Shown here one piece after another: positions 19,764 through 28,688 of a DNA stretch of 64,000 nt; the stretch's first letter is position 1, and each line of letters opens with the position of its first letter. The position numbers and the translations under genes are program-made. The notes under the pieces are model-generated. The model did no database searches. It was not told the DNA's origin and saw nothing but the letters and a program-made list of their open reading frames with translations. The stretch comes from CAYRFQ01 sp964423615 (lineage in GTDB: Bacteria > Planctomycetota > Planctomycetia > Gemmatales > Gemmataceae): the NCBI GenBank assembly GCA_964423615.1, contig CAYRFQ010000010.1, positions 104,169-168,168 of the forward strand. Direction: 5' to 3'.

Positions 19764-20123
19764 TTCTTGTTGGCTCACCTTGACAACTGAGACCGAGAGA
19801 CGAAATAAGAAAATGGTTTTGGTGGACTGGCTTGGATGCTACAAAATGCCGTTGGATGACATCCACGGTCGTCAGTGCGGAAGCAAAGGCTAATCACGCC
19901 GGCGTTTTAGTTTCTCATGATCTCCCCCTGCCACCTTCCATGCTTCTCGCAGTTCGGCCAGGAAACTACCTTGGCAACTGGGTTCTCGTGGCAGTTCTTC
20001 TTTTTCTCGTTTTCCCTTGCCCTTGCGGCTTCTCATAATGAGTGTTTGTTCGCGTTGCTTTTCGGAATACAATGATACCTTTAACACACCTTGAACCTCT
20101 CAATCACACCCATGAGGAACACC
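19764..20123. other. Intergenic region after repeat copy 1
   Basis: No well-supported gene. A minus-strand frame (ATG 20036 to 19890) encodes a basic peptide ending in FLAELREAWKVAGGDHEKLK; it lacks a ribosome-binding site and I leave it as a possibility only. Confidence 0.4.
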
Positions 20124-20969
20124 ATGCAACGTGTTATGCTCGGACTCGCCGTACTCTCCATTTGGTCACTCTCGACCGGACATACGCTAGCCCAGAAGGG
20201 TAACGATGGTCCGAAAGTCTCTCTGAAAAAGGTCGTGAAGATGGCTCTGAAGGCCCACGGAGGCCGTGAGAAGCTCAAGACCATCCAGGGATTCACGATG
20301 ACCTTGGAAGGTACCGTTTACAAATCCCCAAGCGAGACTTCGGGGTACCGGAACACATTTTCCATGCTTGCCAACGGCAACACGCGCTCCGTTCTCCGAT
20401 TGAAATACGGCGACAAGGTTACCGAAGGACTCGCCATCATCAATCAAGAAGGCATGTGGATGAAAGTCGGACCGTCCCCGATGCAACAACTCCCCAAAGT
20501 CTATTGGAAGGTAGAAATGGGGGAAACATTGGCGTTGTGGGAAGGGTTGCTATTGCGTTCGTTGGCAGACGGAAACGCCAAACTGACTTCCTTGGGACTT
20601 GTGAAGGTCAAAGGTCCTGTTGTCGCTCTTGCTCGTGACTGCCAGGGAATCAAAATCGAACGAGAGGGCAACCCAACTGTGCGGGTGTATATCGACAATT
20701 CGAGGCATCAGGTCGTCAAGATGCTGTTCAAGAAGCGAATTCTGTCGAAGCCCCAACCGCCCTCAGCCAAAGGGCAAAAAAACTCACCGAAAAAGGCTGC
20801 GTTTATGACTTACGAGCTATTCTTTAGTAACTTCCAAGCGGAACAAGGAGTTCAAATCCCCCGCAAGATCGCGGCCCAGAAGGATGGGATTTTCGCTGGT
20901 GAATTTGAGGTCGCAAGTGTCAAGTTTGAGACCGAATTCACCAAAAATACATTCGCTGCCCCAAAATAA
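20124..20969 (+). CDS. Secreted LolA-like protein of unknown function
   Basis: The protein is 281 residues from ATG 20124, with GAGGAA 7 nt upstream; other in-frame starts lie 12 and 33 nt earlier. A signal peptide ends near GHTLAQK. The mature part begins LKKVVKMALKAHGGREKLKTIQGF, a pattern seen in periplasmic LolA/LppX-like carriers whose concave beta-sheet holds lipid or a hydrophobic ligand; the assignment is inferred. A strong hairpin follows at 21013. It is monocistronic on this evidence. Confidence 0.7.
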   Translation: MQRVMLGLAVLSIWSLSTGHTLAQKGNDGPKVSLKKVVKMALKAHGGREKLKTIQGFTMTLEGTVYKSPSETSGYRNTFSMLANGNTRSVLRLKYGDKVTEGLAIINQEGMWMKVGPSPMQQLPKVYWKVEMGETLALWEGLLLRSLADGNAKLTSLGLVKVKGPVVALARDCQGIKIEREGNPTVRVYIDNSRHQVVKMLFKKRILSKPQPPSAKGQKNSPKKAAFMTYELFFSNFQAEQGVQIPRKIAAQKDGIFAGEFEVASVKFETEFTKNTFAAPK

Positions 20970-21012
20970 GACGTGGCGAGGAAGGTGAGTCGAGACCTCG
21001 GTTCATTTGCGT

Positions 21013-21031
21013 AAGGGGGAATGTCCCCCTT
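21013..21031 (+). terminator. Hairpin downstream of the LolA-like gene
   Basis: A perfect 8-bp stem (AAGGGGGA/TCCCCCTT) with a 3-nt loop lies 43 nt after the stop at 20969. It has no T-run, so the terminator role is likely but not certain. Confidence 0.55.
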
Positions 21032-21332
21032 CCTTCCCCATCGCGAAGTTTGTAGTGTGGAATTTAGCCCACTTCAGAAAAACGAATCATCATGGCAATC
21101 GGGAAGCGATTTGGTTCATTATTTGCATTTTGGGATCAAGCCCACGTCCGTGCAGCTTACCTTTTCTTGGTGAGTCAAGGACACGCTTACGACTCACCGA
21201 CAACTGCGAACAAGCGTGAGCCAATTCCGGGATTGATTTCCTCCAAGATTGTGAGCACTCGCTATCTAACAGGTCCAACCTGACTTCCGAGGGATAACCC
21301 GGCGGACCACAACCCACAAACAGAGAAATCTC
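21032..21332. other. Intergenic region upstream of the PP2C gene
   Basis: About 300 bases. A 63-codon frame (21092-21283, plus) has no motif and is not called. I see no clear promoter boxes. Confidence 0.4.
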
Positions 21333-22265
21333 ATGTCCCAATTTAACGATACAGACACAGTCGAGTTCGAGCTTCCCGCCCCTTCCCTTCCGGTCAACAA
21401 CCCATACCCAAAGTCGGCTGCGATCCGGATCGAATTTGGGGCGGCAAGCCATGTCGGGCTGGTTCGTGAAAATAATGAGGATGCCTACCTCATCCACTCC
21501 ACGAACCGTACCTGGGAGAAAATCGCGACGAACCTTCCCGATGACGAACTACCGAACCGCTACGAAGAACGCGGTTACATCCTCATGGTCGCGGATGGGA
21601 TGGGAGGTGTGGCTGGAGGCGAGCGTGCGAGTAATCTCGCCATACGAACATGCGTGAACCTGTGTCTGGATGCGGTCAAGTGGACCCTCAAGCTAGACGA
21701 CCCAACCGTGCGCGACGAAGAAATTCGCGAGGGCATCGAACGGGCCCTTGGGTATTTTCGGCAGATCGACAGGACAGTTGCCGAGGACGCTCGCGTGCAC
21801 CCTGAGTATGAAGGCATGGGGACGACTTTAACCGTGTGTTACAGTGTCGGGGCCGATCTGTTCGTGTTCCACGTAGGTGATTCTCGGTGCTATCTCCTCC
21901 GCAACGGAAAATTCACGCAACTTACCCATGACCACACGATAGCTCAGGAACTTGCCGACATAGGCGTTATCGACGCTGAAGAAGCCGCCCAACACCGGCT
22001 TCGTCACGTCTTGACAAAATCGATCGGCTCCCGAGCCGGCCGCATAGAAGCCGAAGTCCAACAGCTACGCCTCTACAACGGCGATCGGATAATGATGTGT
22101 AGCGATGGGTTGACAGATATGGTCACCGATGAAGCCATCACAACAGTTCTCACCCAAACACAGAGTTCCCAGCAGGCGTGCGATCAATTGATTCAGTGCG
22201 CCTTGGATGCTGGAGGCAAAGACAACGTAACGGTCCTCGTGGCAGGGTACACCATTCCCGAATGA
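21333..22265 (+). CDS. PP2C-family serine/threonine protein phosphatase
   Basis: The protein has 310 residues. All metal-binding PP2C motifs are present: VGLVRENNEDAYL, VADGMGGVAGGERAS, GMGTTLTV, HVGDSRCYLLRNG, SDGLTDMVTDEAI and the C-terminal GGKDNVTVLVA. It has an approx. 30-residue N-terminal extension rich in acidic residues and Pro, and no membrane segment, so it is cytosolic. It would reverse Hanks-type kinase phosphorylation; such a kinase is encoded at 44963-47377, but the two are not linked. It stands alone. Confidence 0.95.
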   Translation: MSQFNDTDTVEFELPAPSLPVNNPYPKSAAIRIEFGAASHVGLVRENNEDAYLIHSTNRTWEKIATNLPDDELPNRYEERGYILMVADGMGGVAGGERASNLAIRTCVNLCLDAVKWTLKLDDPTVRDEEIREGIERALGYFRQIDRTVAEDARVHPEYEGMGTTLTVCYSVGADLFVFHVGDSRCYLLRNGKFTQLTHDHTIAQELADIGVIDAEEAAQHRLRHVLTKSIGSRAGRIEAEVQQLRLYNGDRIMMCSDGLTDMVTDEAITTVLTQTQSSQQACDQLIQCALDAGGKDNVTVLVAGYTIPE

Positions 22266-22554
22266 ACGAAAATCGTTGGGGCGTTCCCCGGTTTTGCGTG
22301 CTCGAGGGCTTCTATCTTTCGACACCCCGAAAGGTCGGTATTCTATTTTCCCTGGATAAAAAAACTGGTGCGTAGTTTGTATTCGAAATCCAGGGCTGTG
22401 GTTTTGACATCGCGAACTCCGTTTTTACCTCCCAGTTTCCGCCATTGAGTCAATCAGTTTAGGTCTAGTCCCTCGAGTGCTCTTGATCCGTTAATTACGT
22501 AATGCTATGAGCCTTCTGAACTTTCTTTTTCCACAGTTTGGGGGAACATGGCTC

Positions 22555-23289
22555 ATGCTCCGGATCATGCTGGGATCGCTTGTGTTCAGCTTGGCTGGTT
22601 GCGTCGCAAATTTCGACCACGCCAAGGCCCGTTACCAACTCGAAAATTCGTCCCTGCAAATTGCCGACGAGAACAACGAGAGCATTGAATCAATCAGGGC
22701 CCTCCGACCCCAGCTCACGTTTCCTTGTAAGTTGGCCGTCTATTTGCATCCTTCGGAATACAACCAGTGGGAATGGACTTCCGAAGACAAGAAGATACTG
22801 GAGGCGTGGGGTATGGAACTCCAACGGAAAAATGTTGTTCAAAACGCCTTCCTGTTGCCGGGGATGCTTCTTGGCGAGAAGAAAGATTTGCGGTCCCTCC
22901 GAGTCGCTGCCGCAAAATGTGGTGCGGATGCGTTGTTGGTTGTTCAGGGAGGAACGGCCACGGACGATTACATGAATCCGGCTGCCGCACTAAACTTGAC
23001 TGTCGTTGGTGGATTTGTGATTCCGGCCAGCCATTGCGACGCGCTGTTCATTGCCCAATCGTTGCTCGTCGACGTCAACAATGGTTTCGTTTATGCTTCC
23101 GCCGAGGGAGAAGGAAAAGGGAGTGTGATCCGGCCAACGTTCATCATCGAATCGTCGGCAGCCATCAACCAAGCGAAAACCCAAGCTCTTCAAAACCTCG
23201 GGCCCCAAATCGCAAAGCACATGGTTGACTTGAAAACAAGGGCTCACACCCCGCTCACGTTTCCGCGTTACCATCCGGAAATCAAGTAA
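22555..23289 (+). CDS. Lipoprotein of unknown function
   Basis: The protein is 244 residues from ATG 22555 (GGGGGAA about 10 nt upstream); the frame also starts at ATG 22507 without a ribosome-binding site. The N-terminus is a short lipoprotein signal ending in the lipobox LAGC. The mature protein alternates predicted helices and strands, with AAKCGADALLVVQGG and a hydrophobic stretch AALNLTVVGGFVIPA. The former resembles the nucleotide-free alpha/beta folds of outer-membrane assembly lipoproteins; this is weak inference. Family not recognised. Confidence 0.7.
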   Translation: MLRIMLGSLVFSLAGCVANFDHAKARYQLENSSLQIADENNESIESIRALRPQLTFPCKLAVYLHPSEYNQWEWTSEDKKILEAWGMELQRKNVVQNAFLLPGMLLGEKKDLRSLRVAAAKCGADALLVVQGGTATDDYMNPAAALNLTVVGGFVIPASHCDALFIAQSLLVDVNNGFVYASAEGEGKGSVIRPTFIIESSAAINQAKTQALQNLGPQIAKHMVDLKTRAHTPLTFPRYHPEIK

Positions 23290-23362
23290 AGCTGTTGAGG
23301 CAGGGTCGTTAAACAGACTTTTGCCCCAGGCCGGAGTATGTTTTCTCCTGCACATTGGATTC

Positions 23363-23746
23363 TCAATAATAGATCTGTCCTTCGCAATCGACATAGGGCG
23401 TTTCGTAGTTTAAAGAAACTCCGTTCTCAGCACAGAAGCGGCTCACTTTATCTTCGAAATATTCCCCGTTAGATGAAGAAGAACCGCCTTGAGCAGCCAT
23501 TGCCTGCACGCCTTGTGTGTTCGACATCATGCCCAGAGCAATGACACCGGCGATAGCCGTTGCAACTTTGACTTGGTCTTTCGTGATTTTGCGTCCAGTC
23601 CACTCGGAACATTTTTTCGCTGTCACCTCGGCGGCGTTATCGGCTGCTTTTCCGGCAGCTTTTGCGACTTCGGCGCACTTGTCTAAAGATCGTTGCCAGA
23701 AGCTCTTCTTCCCGTCGATGAGTTGTGGTTGCTTGTGCTCGCTCAT
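23363..23746 (-). CDS. Small hypothetical protein with one hydrophobic helix
   Basis: The protein has 127 residues. A charged, Ala-rich amphipathic N-terminal half (CAEVAKAAGKAADNAAEVTAKK) is followed by a hydrophobic segment (VATAIAGVIALGMM) and a C-terminal tail with two Cys (FCAENG and VDCEGQ). GAGAGAACC-type sequence precedes the ATG. I do not recognise the family. A 17-bp palindrome lies about 150 nt upstream. Confidence 0.6.
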   Translation of the reverse strand: MSEHKQPQLIDGKKSFWQRSLDKCAEVAKAAGKAADNAAEVTAKKCSEWTGRKITKDQVKVATAIAGVIALGMMSNTQGVQAMAAQGGSSSSNGEYFEDKVSRFCAENGVSLNYETPYVDCEGQIYY

Positions 23747-24050
23747 GGTTCTCTCCTCTTTGAGAATGGTTCAATCTGCTGATGTGATAAATGAAAAGCA
23801 GCAGGTGTGCCAATGAAAGACGAAGAGAGAAGATATGGTCATAAAGTATTGTGAGACAACGATCTTGCAGATTTCGGGTAGTGAAGCGACAAAAGCAATT
23901 GTTTAACAATTGACATCAGAAAGATACGCAATAATCCGTCAGATACACTGATACCAGAACCAATGTGCCACCTTCACGCCAAAAAGATTGCCTCCTTTTG
24001 CCTGTTAGGAATTGATTTTCAAGAGAGCAAACCCGATGGCATCACTGCCG
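23747..24050. other. Intergenic region with an operator-like palindrome
   Basis: CAATTGTTTAACAATTG (23896-23912) is a perfect palindrome apart from its central base, and a TTGACA overlaps its right end on the plus strand. No gene is seen. Confidence 0.5.
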
Positions 24051-25085
24051 TTACGCCAAACCCATCAGGTCTTGCGCATTGCGATAACATACTTTTTCGA
24101 GTACATCCATCGGTAACGCTAACCCATGCAACACGGGGGTAGGCGACGGATCATCTTCCGGGTGATCAGGATCACGGATCGGACTTGGCCCGTGCCAATC
24201 GCTCTCCCAGAGTGTCCGTTGACACCAGTAGCGACTTGCATAGTGTTCGCGATCTAGCCAGTGACGTGTAACCAAGTCCGAGCCCCACAAGAATCGATCG
24301 GGATACCTACATATCAGTTTCCGGATCGCTTCTCGACGTTTCGAGACCTCGCGGACTTGCCATTTCGTCGCGCTGGTGTCGAGATAAAAGTGTGGATAAG
24401 TTTCCAACAGTTCTTCCAGATGATCCGGATGTTCTGGATCACCGCCCATGTGAGCTCCGATCCATTTTAGGTCGGGGAACAACTCGAGCATTTTGCGCAA
24501 CCCGACATACTGTTCGGTCTTCGTACCGTACAAGGCTTCGTCTGCGTAAACCGTTTCGAACCAGGTATCCGGGTCGGCGACGTGAACCATCATTACCTTG
24601 ATGCCCGCAGCCTGAGCCCGTTTGGCCGATTCGACCCTCCATGGCGCGTCGACGAACAATCCCCTCTCCCGCCCGCGTGGAGCCGACCAGAACTTGATGA
24701 TCTCCGCGCCGTGTTCGAGAAATGTGTCGAGCAAAGCCAAAGCTTCGTCATCAGGTGCATCAATCGACTTTTTGTTGATCATCCCATTGAAGCCGAGCTT
24801 CTCGCCAAGCCTCTCCTTGAGCATTGGGATGTCGTCGGGATAGCACATTGTGTAGGTCTTTTCGATTTGAAAATCCTCGGCGACCTCGATCATTTTGGCA
24901 GCTTGATCGGTACTCGCTCCGGGGCCTTCACCTGGGGGCGGTCCTTTTTTCGAGTCGTCTGGACGCGTGACCATGACGTGTGAATGGATGTCGATGATCG
25001 GTCCGTCATATCGGAAATGCGACCGGTCGTTGTAGTCTTGACCAGTCATGTTGTATTCTGGAAGTTCAGTTGTCGTTTGGTTCAT
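24051..25085 (-). CDS. Amidohydrolase-family (amidohydrolase-2 type) TIM-barrel protein
   Basis: The protein is 344 residues from ATG 25085, chosen because GAGGA lies 8 nt upstream; the frame is open to 25559 but that part is not protein-like. Metal-site motifs fit the amidohydrolase-2 group: HSHV (HxH), GAHMGGDPEHPD, YLDTSATKW and FLWGSDLVTRHWLD. Members are metal-dependent hydrolases or decarboxylases; the substrate is unknown. It is divergent from purEK, with 250 bp between the start codons. Confidence 0.8.
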   Translation of the reverse strand: MNQTTTELPEYNMTGQDYNDRSHFRYDGPIIDIHSHVMVTRPDDSKKGPPPGEGPGASTDQAAKMIEVAEDFQIEKTYTMCYPDDIPMLKERLGEKLGFNGMINKKSIDAPDDEALALLDTFLEHGAEIIKFWSAPRGRERGLFVDAPWRVESAKRAQAAGIKVMMVHVADPDTWFETVYADEALYGTKTEQYVGLRKMLELFPDLKWIGAHMGGDPEHPDHLEELLETYPHFYLDTSATKWQVREVSKRREAIRKLICRYPDRFLWGSDLVTRHWLDREHYASRYWCQRTLWESDWHGPSPIRDPDHPEDDPSPTPVLHGLALPMDVLEKVCYRNAQDLMGLA

Positions 25086-25334
25086 TAAGCAATCCTCGCA
25101 GGAGTTCGTTGGACGAAATTCGGCTCCTCGGTAATTGTAGACAGTGTACCCATACGGATTCATTCGATTTGGTCGAATCAAGATAGTATCGAAAACCAGC
25201 ACTCTTCTATTTCGAACGCCGGTTATAGGAAGAGAGGCAGTTGGAAATCCCCATGGGTGATCAATCAAAATCCCTTTTATGGCGTGCAAGCAGAGGGATT
25301 TTCGGTGAGGAGTTTTGTTATAGTGAGGTCTCTG

Positions 25335-25829
25335 GTGTCTGAATCTACCACACAACCCATCGTCGGCATCATTATGGGAAGTCAATCGGACTGGAGCACG
25401 ATGGAAAACGCCTCCAAGATGCTTGCAGAGCTGCAGGTGCCTCACGAGACAAGAATCGTCTCGGCCCACCGAACTCCCGATTTGCTCTTCGAATACGCCA
25501 ACACCGCCGAAGAGCGTGGGCTGAAGGTAATCATCGCTGGAGCCGGTGGGGCTGCTCACCTGCCCGGCATGGCAGCCGCCAAGACAACAGTCCCAGTTCT
25601 TGGAGTTCCCGTGGAATCCCGGGTGTTGCGAGGGGTGGATTCTCTACTTTCGATCGTTCAAATGCCCGCAGGTGTACCTGTTGGAACACTCGCAATAGGA
25701 GAAGCTGGCGCGAAAAATGCGGCCCTACTTGCTGCTGCGATCATCGCGAACCAAGACGCAGAACTTCGTGAGCGGTTACGACGGTACCGCGAGCTACAGA
25801 CCCAAAAAGTGCTGGAGATGACTTTGTGA
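25335..25829 (+). CDS. purE: 5-(carboxyamino)imidazole ribonucleotide mutase
   Basis: The protein is 164 residues from GTG 25335, preceded by GAGG at 7-8 nt; the frame is open upstream to 25257 but the PurE fold starts at PIVGIIMGSQSDW. Signature segments are SAHRTPDLLFEYA and GAGGAAHLPGM. It converts N5-CAIR to CAIR in de novo purine synthesis. It overlaps purK by 4 nt (GTGA), indicating coupled translation. Confidence 0.95.
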   Translation: MSESTTQPIVGIIMGSQSDWSTMENASKMLAELQVPHETRIVSAHRTPDLLFEYANTAEERGLKVIIAGAGGAAHLPGMAAAKTTVPVLGVPVESRVLRGVDSLLSIVQMPAGVPVGTLAIGEAGAKNAALLAAAIIANQDAELRERLRRYRELQTQKVLEMTL

Positions 25830-26980
25830 GGAAACTTGGCGAAGACTCTATGCCCATCTTGCCCGGTGAAGCCATCGGTGTGATGGGGGGCGGTCAACTC
25901 GGCAGAATGTTTGCACTAGCAGCCAAACGCATGGGGTACCGGGTCCATGTATTTTCACAGTCTGCAGATTCACCGGCCGCGCAGGTTTCCGACGCCGTCA
26001 CTGTCGCGGAATTCGCCGACGTCGATGCAGCGTTGGAATTTGCCCGTGGGGTAAAAGTCGTCACGTTCGAGTTCGAAAACATTCCCGCAGAAACGCTCGA
26101 ACCTCTCACCGACATTTGCCCAGTTCGTCCTTCCCCCAACGTCCTCCACATTTGCCGCCACCGAGTTCGCGAGAAAACGTTCCTTTCCGAAAACGGGTTC
26201 CCAGTCACGAACTTTGTGCCCGTTAACACCCTCGAGGAGCTACGGTTAGCGACACAGATGGTCGGTTTTCCAGCTATTTTGAAGACCGCTGCTTTTGGAT
26301 ACGACGGGAAAGGACAAGTGCGACTCCAAGATTCGGAGGCCATCGAAACCGCATGGCGGGACACTCAGGGCGTTCCGGGAATCCTGGAAGCGTTTGTCCC
26401 GTTCGAAAAGGAAATCTCGGTCATTTGCGCGAACAATGGTCACCAGGTATTGTGTTTCCCGGTTTGCGAGAACAAACACCGAAATCACATACTTGACGTG
26501 ACAGTGGCTCCTGCCGACATTCTGGCGAAGACCGCCGACGAAGCGAGCGAACTCGCAATAGCCATCACCGAGAAGCTCGACGTCATTGGGATCTTGGCGG
26601 TTGAGATGTTCTTGCTTGGTGATGGGAAAGTCGTGGTGAATGAACTGGCACCGAGACCACACAATTCGGGTCATTCCACAGTCGACGCCAGTGTGACGAG
26701 TCAATTCGAACAACAACTCCGGGCTGTTTGTCGGTTGCCTCTCGGAAGTCCAACGCAGATTGCACCAACAGCCATGGCGAATTTGTTAGGCGATCTTTGG
26801 GAAAAGGACGAACCAAATTGGTCTGCGCTTCTAAAATGTCCTGAGATAAAACTCCATCTTTACGGGAAGAAAGAACCCCACAGGGGGCGAAAGATGGGAC
26901 ACGTCACCGCGTGTAGCTCAACGATGGAAGATGCGGAACGAATTGTGTTAGAGGCAAGATCAAGGTTAACTTCTGGTTAA
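25826..26980 (+). CDS. purK: N5-carboxyaminoimidazole ribonucleotide synthase
   Basis: The protein is 384 residues, normal for PurK. It opens with GVMGGGQLGRMFALAAKRMGY and has the ATP-grasp loop FGYDGKGQ and the metal/ATP region NELAPRPHNSGHST. It makes N5-CAIR from AIR, bicarbonate and ATP, the step before PurE. The GTG at 25826 overlaps the purE stop; an ATG at 25850 is an alternative start. Confidence 0.95.
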   Translation: MRKLGEDSMPILPGEAIGVMGGGQLGRMFALAAKRMGYRVHVFSQSADSPAAQVSDAVTVAEFADVDAALEFARGVKVVTFEFENIPAETLEPLTDICPVRPSPNVLHICRHRVREKTFLSENGFPVTNFVPVNTLEELRLATQMVGFPAILKTAAFGYDGKGQVRLQDSEAIETAWRDTQGVPGILEAFVPFEKEISVICANNGHQVLCFPVCENKHRNHILDVTVAPADILAKTADEASELAIAITEKLDVIGILAVEMFLLGDGKVVVNELAPRPHNSGHSTVDASVTSQFEQQLRAVCRLPLGSPTQIAPTAMANLLGDLWEKDEPNWSALLKCPEIKLHLYGKKEPHRGRKMGHVTACSSTMEDAERIVLEARSRLTSG

Positions 26981-26991
26981 CAACCAGATTA

Positions 26992-27201
26992 TCACCGCGT
27001 GACTGATTCGGAAGGTTCCAAATGGACAATATGCCGGATTGCAATGGTGTGAAGTCTTGTAGGGAATCCTTCTTCCGAAACTGCATATTCGATGGCGAGG
27101 TTATTTTGCAACACCATCGCGAGTTCAGGGTGACGGATGTCAAATGTGTTGTTATCTGATAGTACAGCCTTGAAAGGTTCAAACGGTTGAGCGTGTAGCA
27201 T
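26992..27201 (-). CDS. Small conserved hypothetical protein (PFxPF...HPE type)
   Basis: The 69-residue frame matches a short family I know from planctomycete genomes, with the pattern QPFxPFxxxLxDxxxFxxxHPExxxVL. Here it reads QPFEPFKAVLSDNNTFDIRHPELAMVL, split as QPFEPFKAVL and RHPELAMVL. The family usually has some 10 extra N-terminal residues, so this copy may be slightly short. No function is known. It converges on purK. Confidence 0.6.
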   Translation of the reverse strand: MLHAQPFEPFKAVLSDNNTFDIRHPELAMVLQNNLAIEYAVSEEGFPTRLHTIAIRHIVHLEPSESVTR

Positions 27202-27431
27202 GTCCTACAAGGTTTGAGCATTCATTGATAAGTGTCCAATGATATACCGACTAAAAGTTAGGCAATGTCAATTATCTTAGTGCAACATACAACTGCAAGT
27301 GAAGCTTCTGGCAGCCCACCCGATCTTGACCCAAATCAATGCGCAAAACTAGGATATTGATACAGTCTGTTTCCCGAACTGAAATCTTCCGCGTCCTCTG
27401 GTCGCGGCCCAAAACGAGAGCGAGACCCGGA

Positions 27432-28586
27432 ATGACTTTCAAACACACGTTCGAACGACACAAAACCCGCGAAGTGGCCGTTGGGCCGCTCGTCATCGGC
27501 GGAAACAACCCCATCTGGGTTCAGTCCATGACGACACCCGACACTTATGATATCGAGGCCACCGTCCAAGAAATCCACCGACTCGAAGAAGCTGGTTGCG
27601 AACTAGTCCGGGTGACAGTTCCGAAGCCTCAAGATGCAGCGGTCCTTTCAGAAATCAAACGCCAAATCAGCATCCCTCTCATCTGCGATATCCACTTTGA
27701 TTATCGAATGGCCATCGCGGCACTGGATCATCCGATCGACAAAATTCGAATTAATCCCGGGAATATCGGTGGCTATGATCGCTACCGCCAGGTCATCCGA
27801 AAGCTCAAGGACAAAGGCCTCCCGATGCGGATCGGTGTTAACGCGGGTAGCCTAGAACGCGAACTCGTTGAAAAACATGGATTTCCTTGTCCCCCGGCGA
27901 TGGTCGAAAGCGTTCTGCGTTACATCGAAATTGCTGAGTCCGAGGGATTCCATGACATCATCGTTTCGCTCAAGTCGAGTGATGTCATGACCGCTGTTGA
28001 GGCGTATCGCATGTATGCCAAGGAAGCGAACTATCCCACACACATTGGGATCACCGAAGCCGGTAAACCGCCTTATGCCGTGACGAAATCAGCGTGTGGT
28101 CTCGCGCCGATCTTACTGGATGGGATCGGTGACACAATCCGTATTAGCTTGCTCGGTGATCCGGTTCCAGAAATTCAGGCTGCTTTCGACATACTTCAGG
28201 CCACGGGCCGACGTGTTCGAAAGCCGGAACTCATCGCGTGCCCGACGTGTGGCCGGCTCGAAATCGATCTCGAAGACATCATTTCCAAATTGGAAGAACG
28301 CCTCGGTGGACGCGAGACTCCGGTCAAAGTCAGTGTGCTCGGTTGCATTGTCAACGGTCCGGGAGAGGCGCGCGAGGCGGATCTTGGTATCGCAGCTGGC
28401 AAAGGCAAAGGGATGATCTTCAAACGAGGAGAGATGCTCAGGACCGTTCCTGAGAGCGAGATGGTCGATGCCCTGGTCGAGGAGATCGAAAAGTGGGAGG
28501 CCGAAGAATTGGAAGCGGGTCGCCTTAAACCACTGGCCAATTCGAACAATTCGAATGGTCGAACTGCACTTCCTATCTTAAATTAG
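27432..28586 (+). CDS. ispG: 4-hydroxy-3-methylbut-2-enyl diphosphate synthase (flavodoxin/ferredoxin)
   Basis: The protein is 384 residues from ATG 27432; the frame extends 31 codons upstream without homologous-looking sequence. The TIM-barrel part has NPIWVQSMTTPDTYD and DIHFDYRMA; the C-terminal [4Fe-4S] domain has CPTCGR and GCIVNGPGEAREAD with its third Cys. It converts MEcPP to HMBPP in the MEP isoprenoid pathway. A perfect 12-bp hairpin follows the stop. Confidence 0.96.
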   Translation: MTFKHTFERHKTREVAVGPLVIGGNNPIWVQSMTTPDTYDIEATVQEIHRLEEAGCELVRVTVPKPQDAAVLSEIKRQISIPLICDIHFDYRMAIAALDHPIDKIRINPGNIGGYDRYRQVIRKLKDKGLPMRIGVNAGSLERELVEKHGFPCPPAMVESVLRYIEIAESEGFHDIIVSLKSSDVMTAVEAYRMYAKEANYPTHIGITEAGKPPYAVTKSACGLAPILLDGIGDTIRISLLGDPVPEIQAAFDILQATGRRVRKPELIACPTCGRLEIDLEDIISKLEERLGGRETPVKVSVLGCIVNGPGEAREADLGIAAGKGKGMIFKRGEMLRTVPESEMVDALVEEIEKWEAEELEAGRLKPLANSNNSNGRTALPILN

Positions 28587-28601
28587 ACATATCTTATAGG
28601 A

Positions 28602-28641
28602 TTTGCCTTCGCCAACTTCTTACAACCTGGGCGAAGGCAAA
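28602..28641 (+). terminator. Strong hairpin between ispG and the Zn-ribbon gene
   Basis: Perfect 12-bp arms (28602-28613 and 28630-28641, TTTGCCTTCGCC and its complement) enclose a 16-nt loop, 15 nt after the ispG stop. The lack of a T-run leaves the terminator role likely, not proven; it ends 47 nt before the next start codon. Confidence 0.6.
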
Positions 28642-28688
28642 TTGCGGTTCTTCCACATCGACGGCTCTTGTTACCCGGGGCACCTCTC

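Noticed and set aside
19552..19866. 104-codon minus-strand frame
   Set aside because: It is made of the MITE-like repeat (repeated SEAGN-type residues come from DNA repeats).
25086..25559. N-terminal extension of the amidohydrolase frame
   Set aside because: The sequence is Arg/Cys/His-rich and unlike the family, it overlaps purE, and a strong ribosome-binding site precedes ATG 25085.
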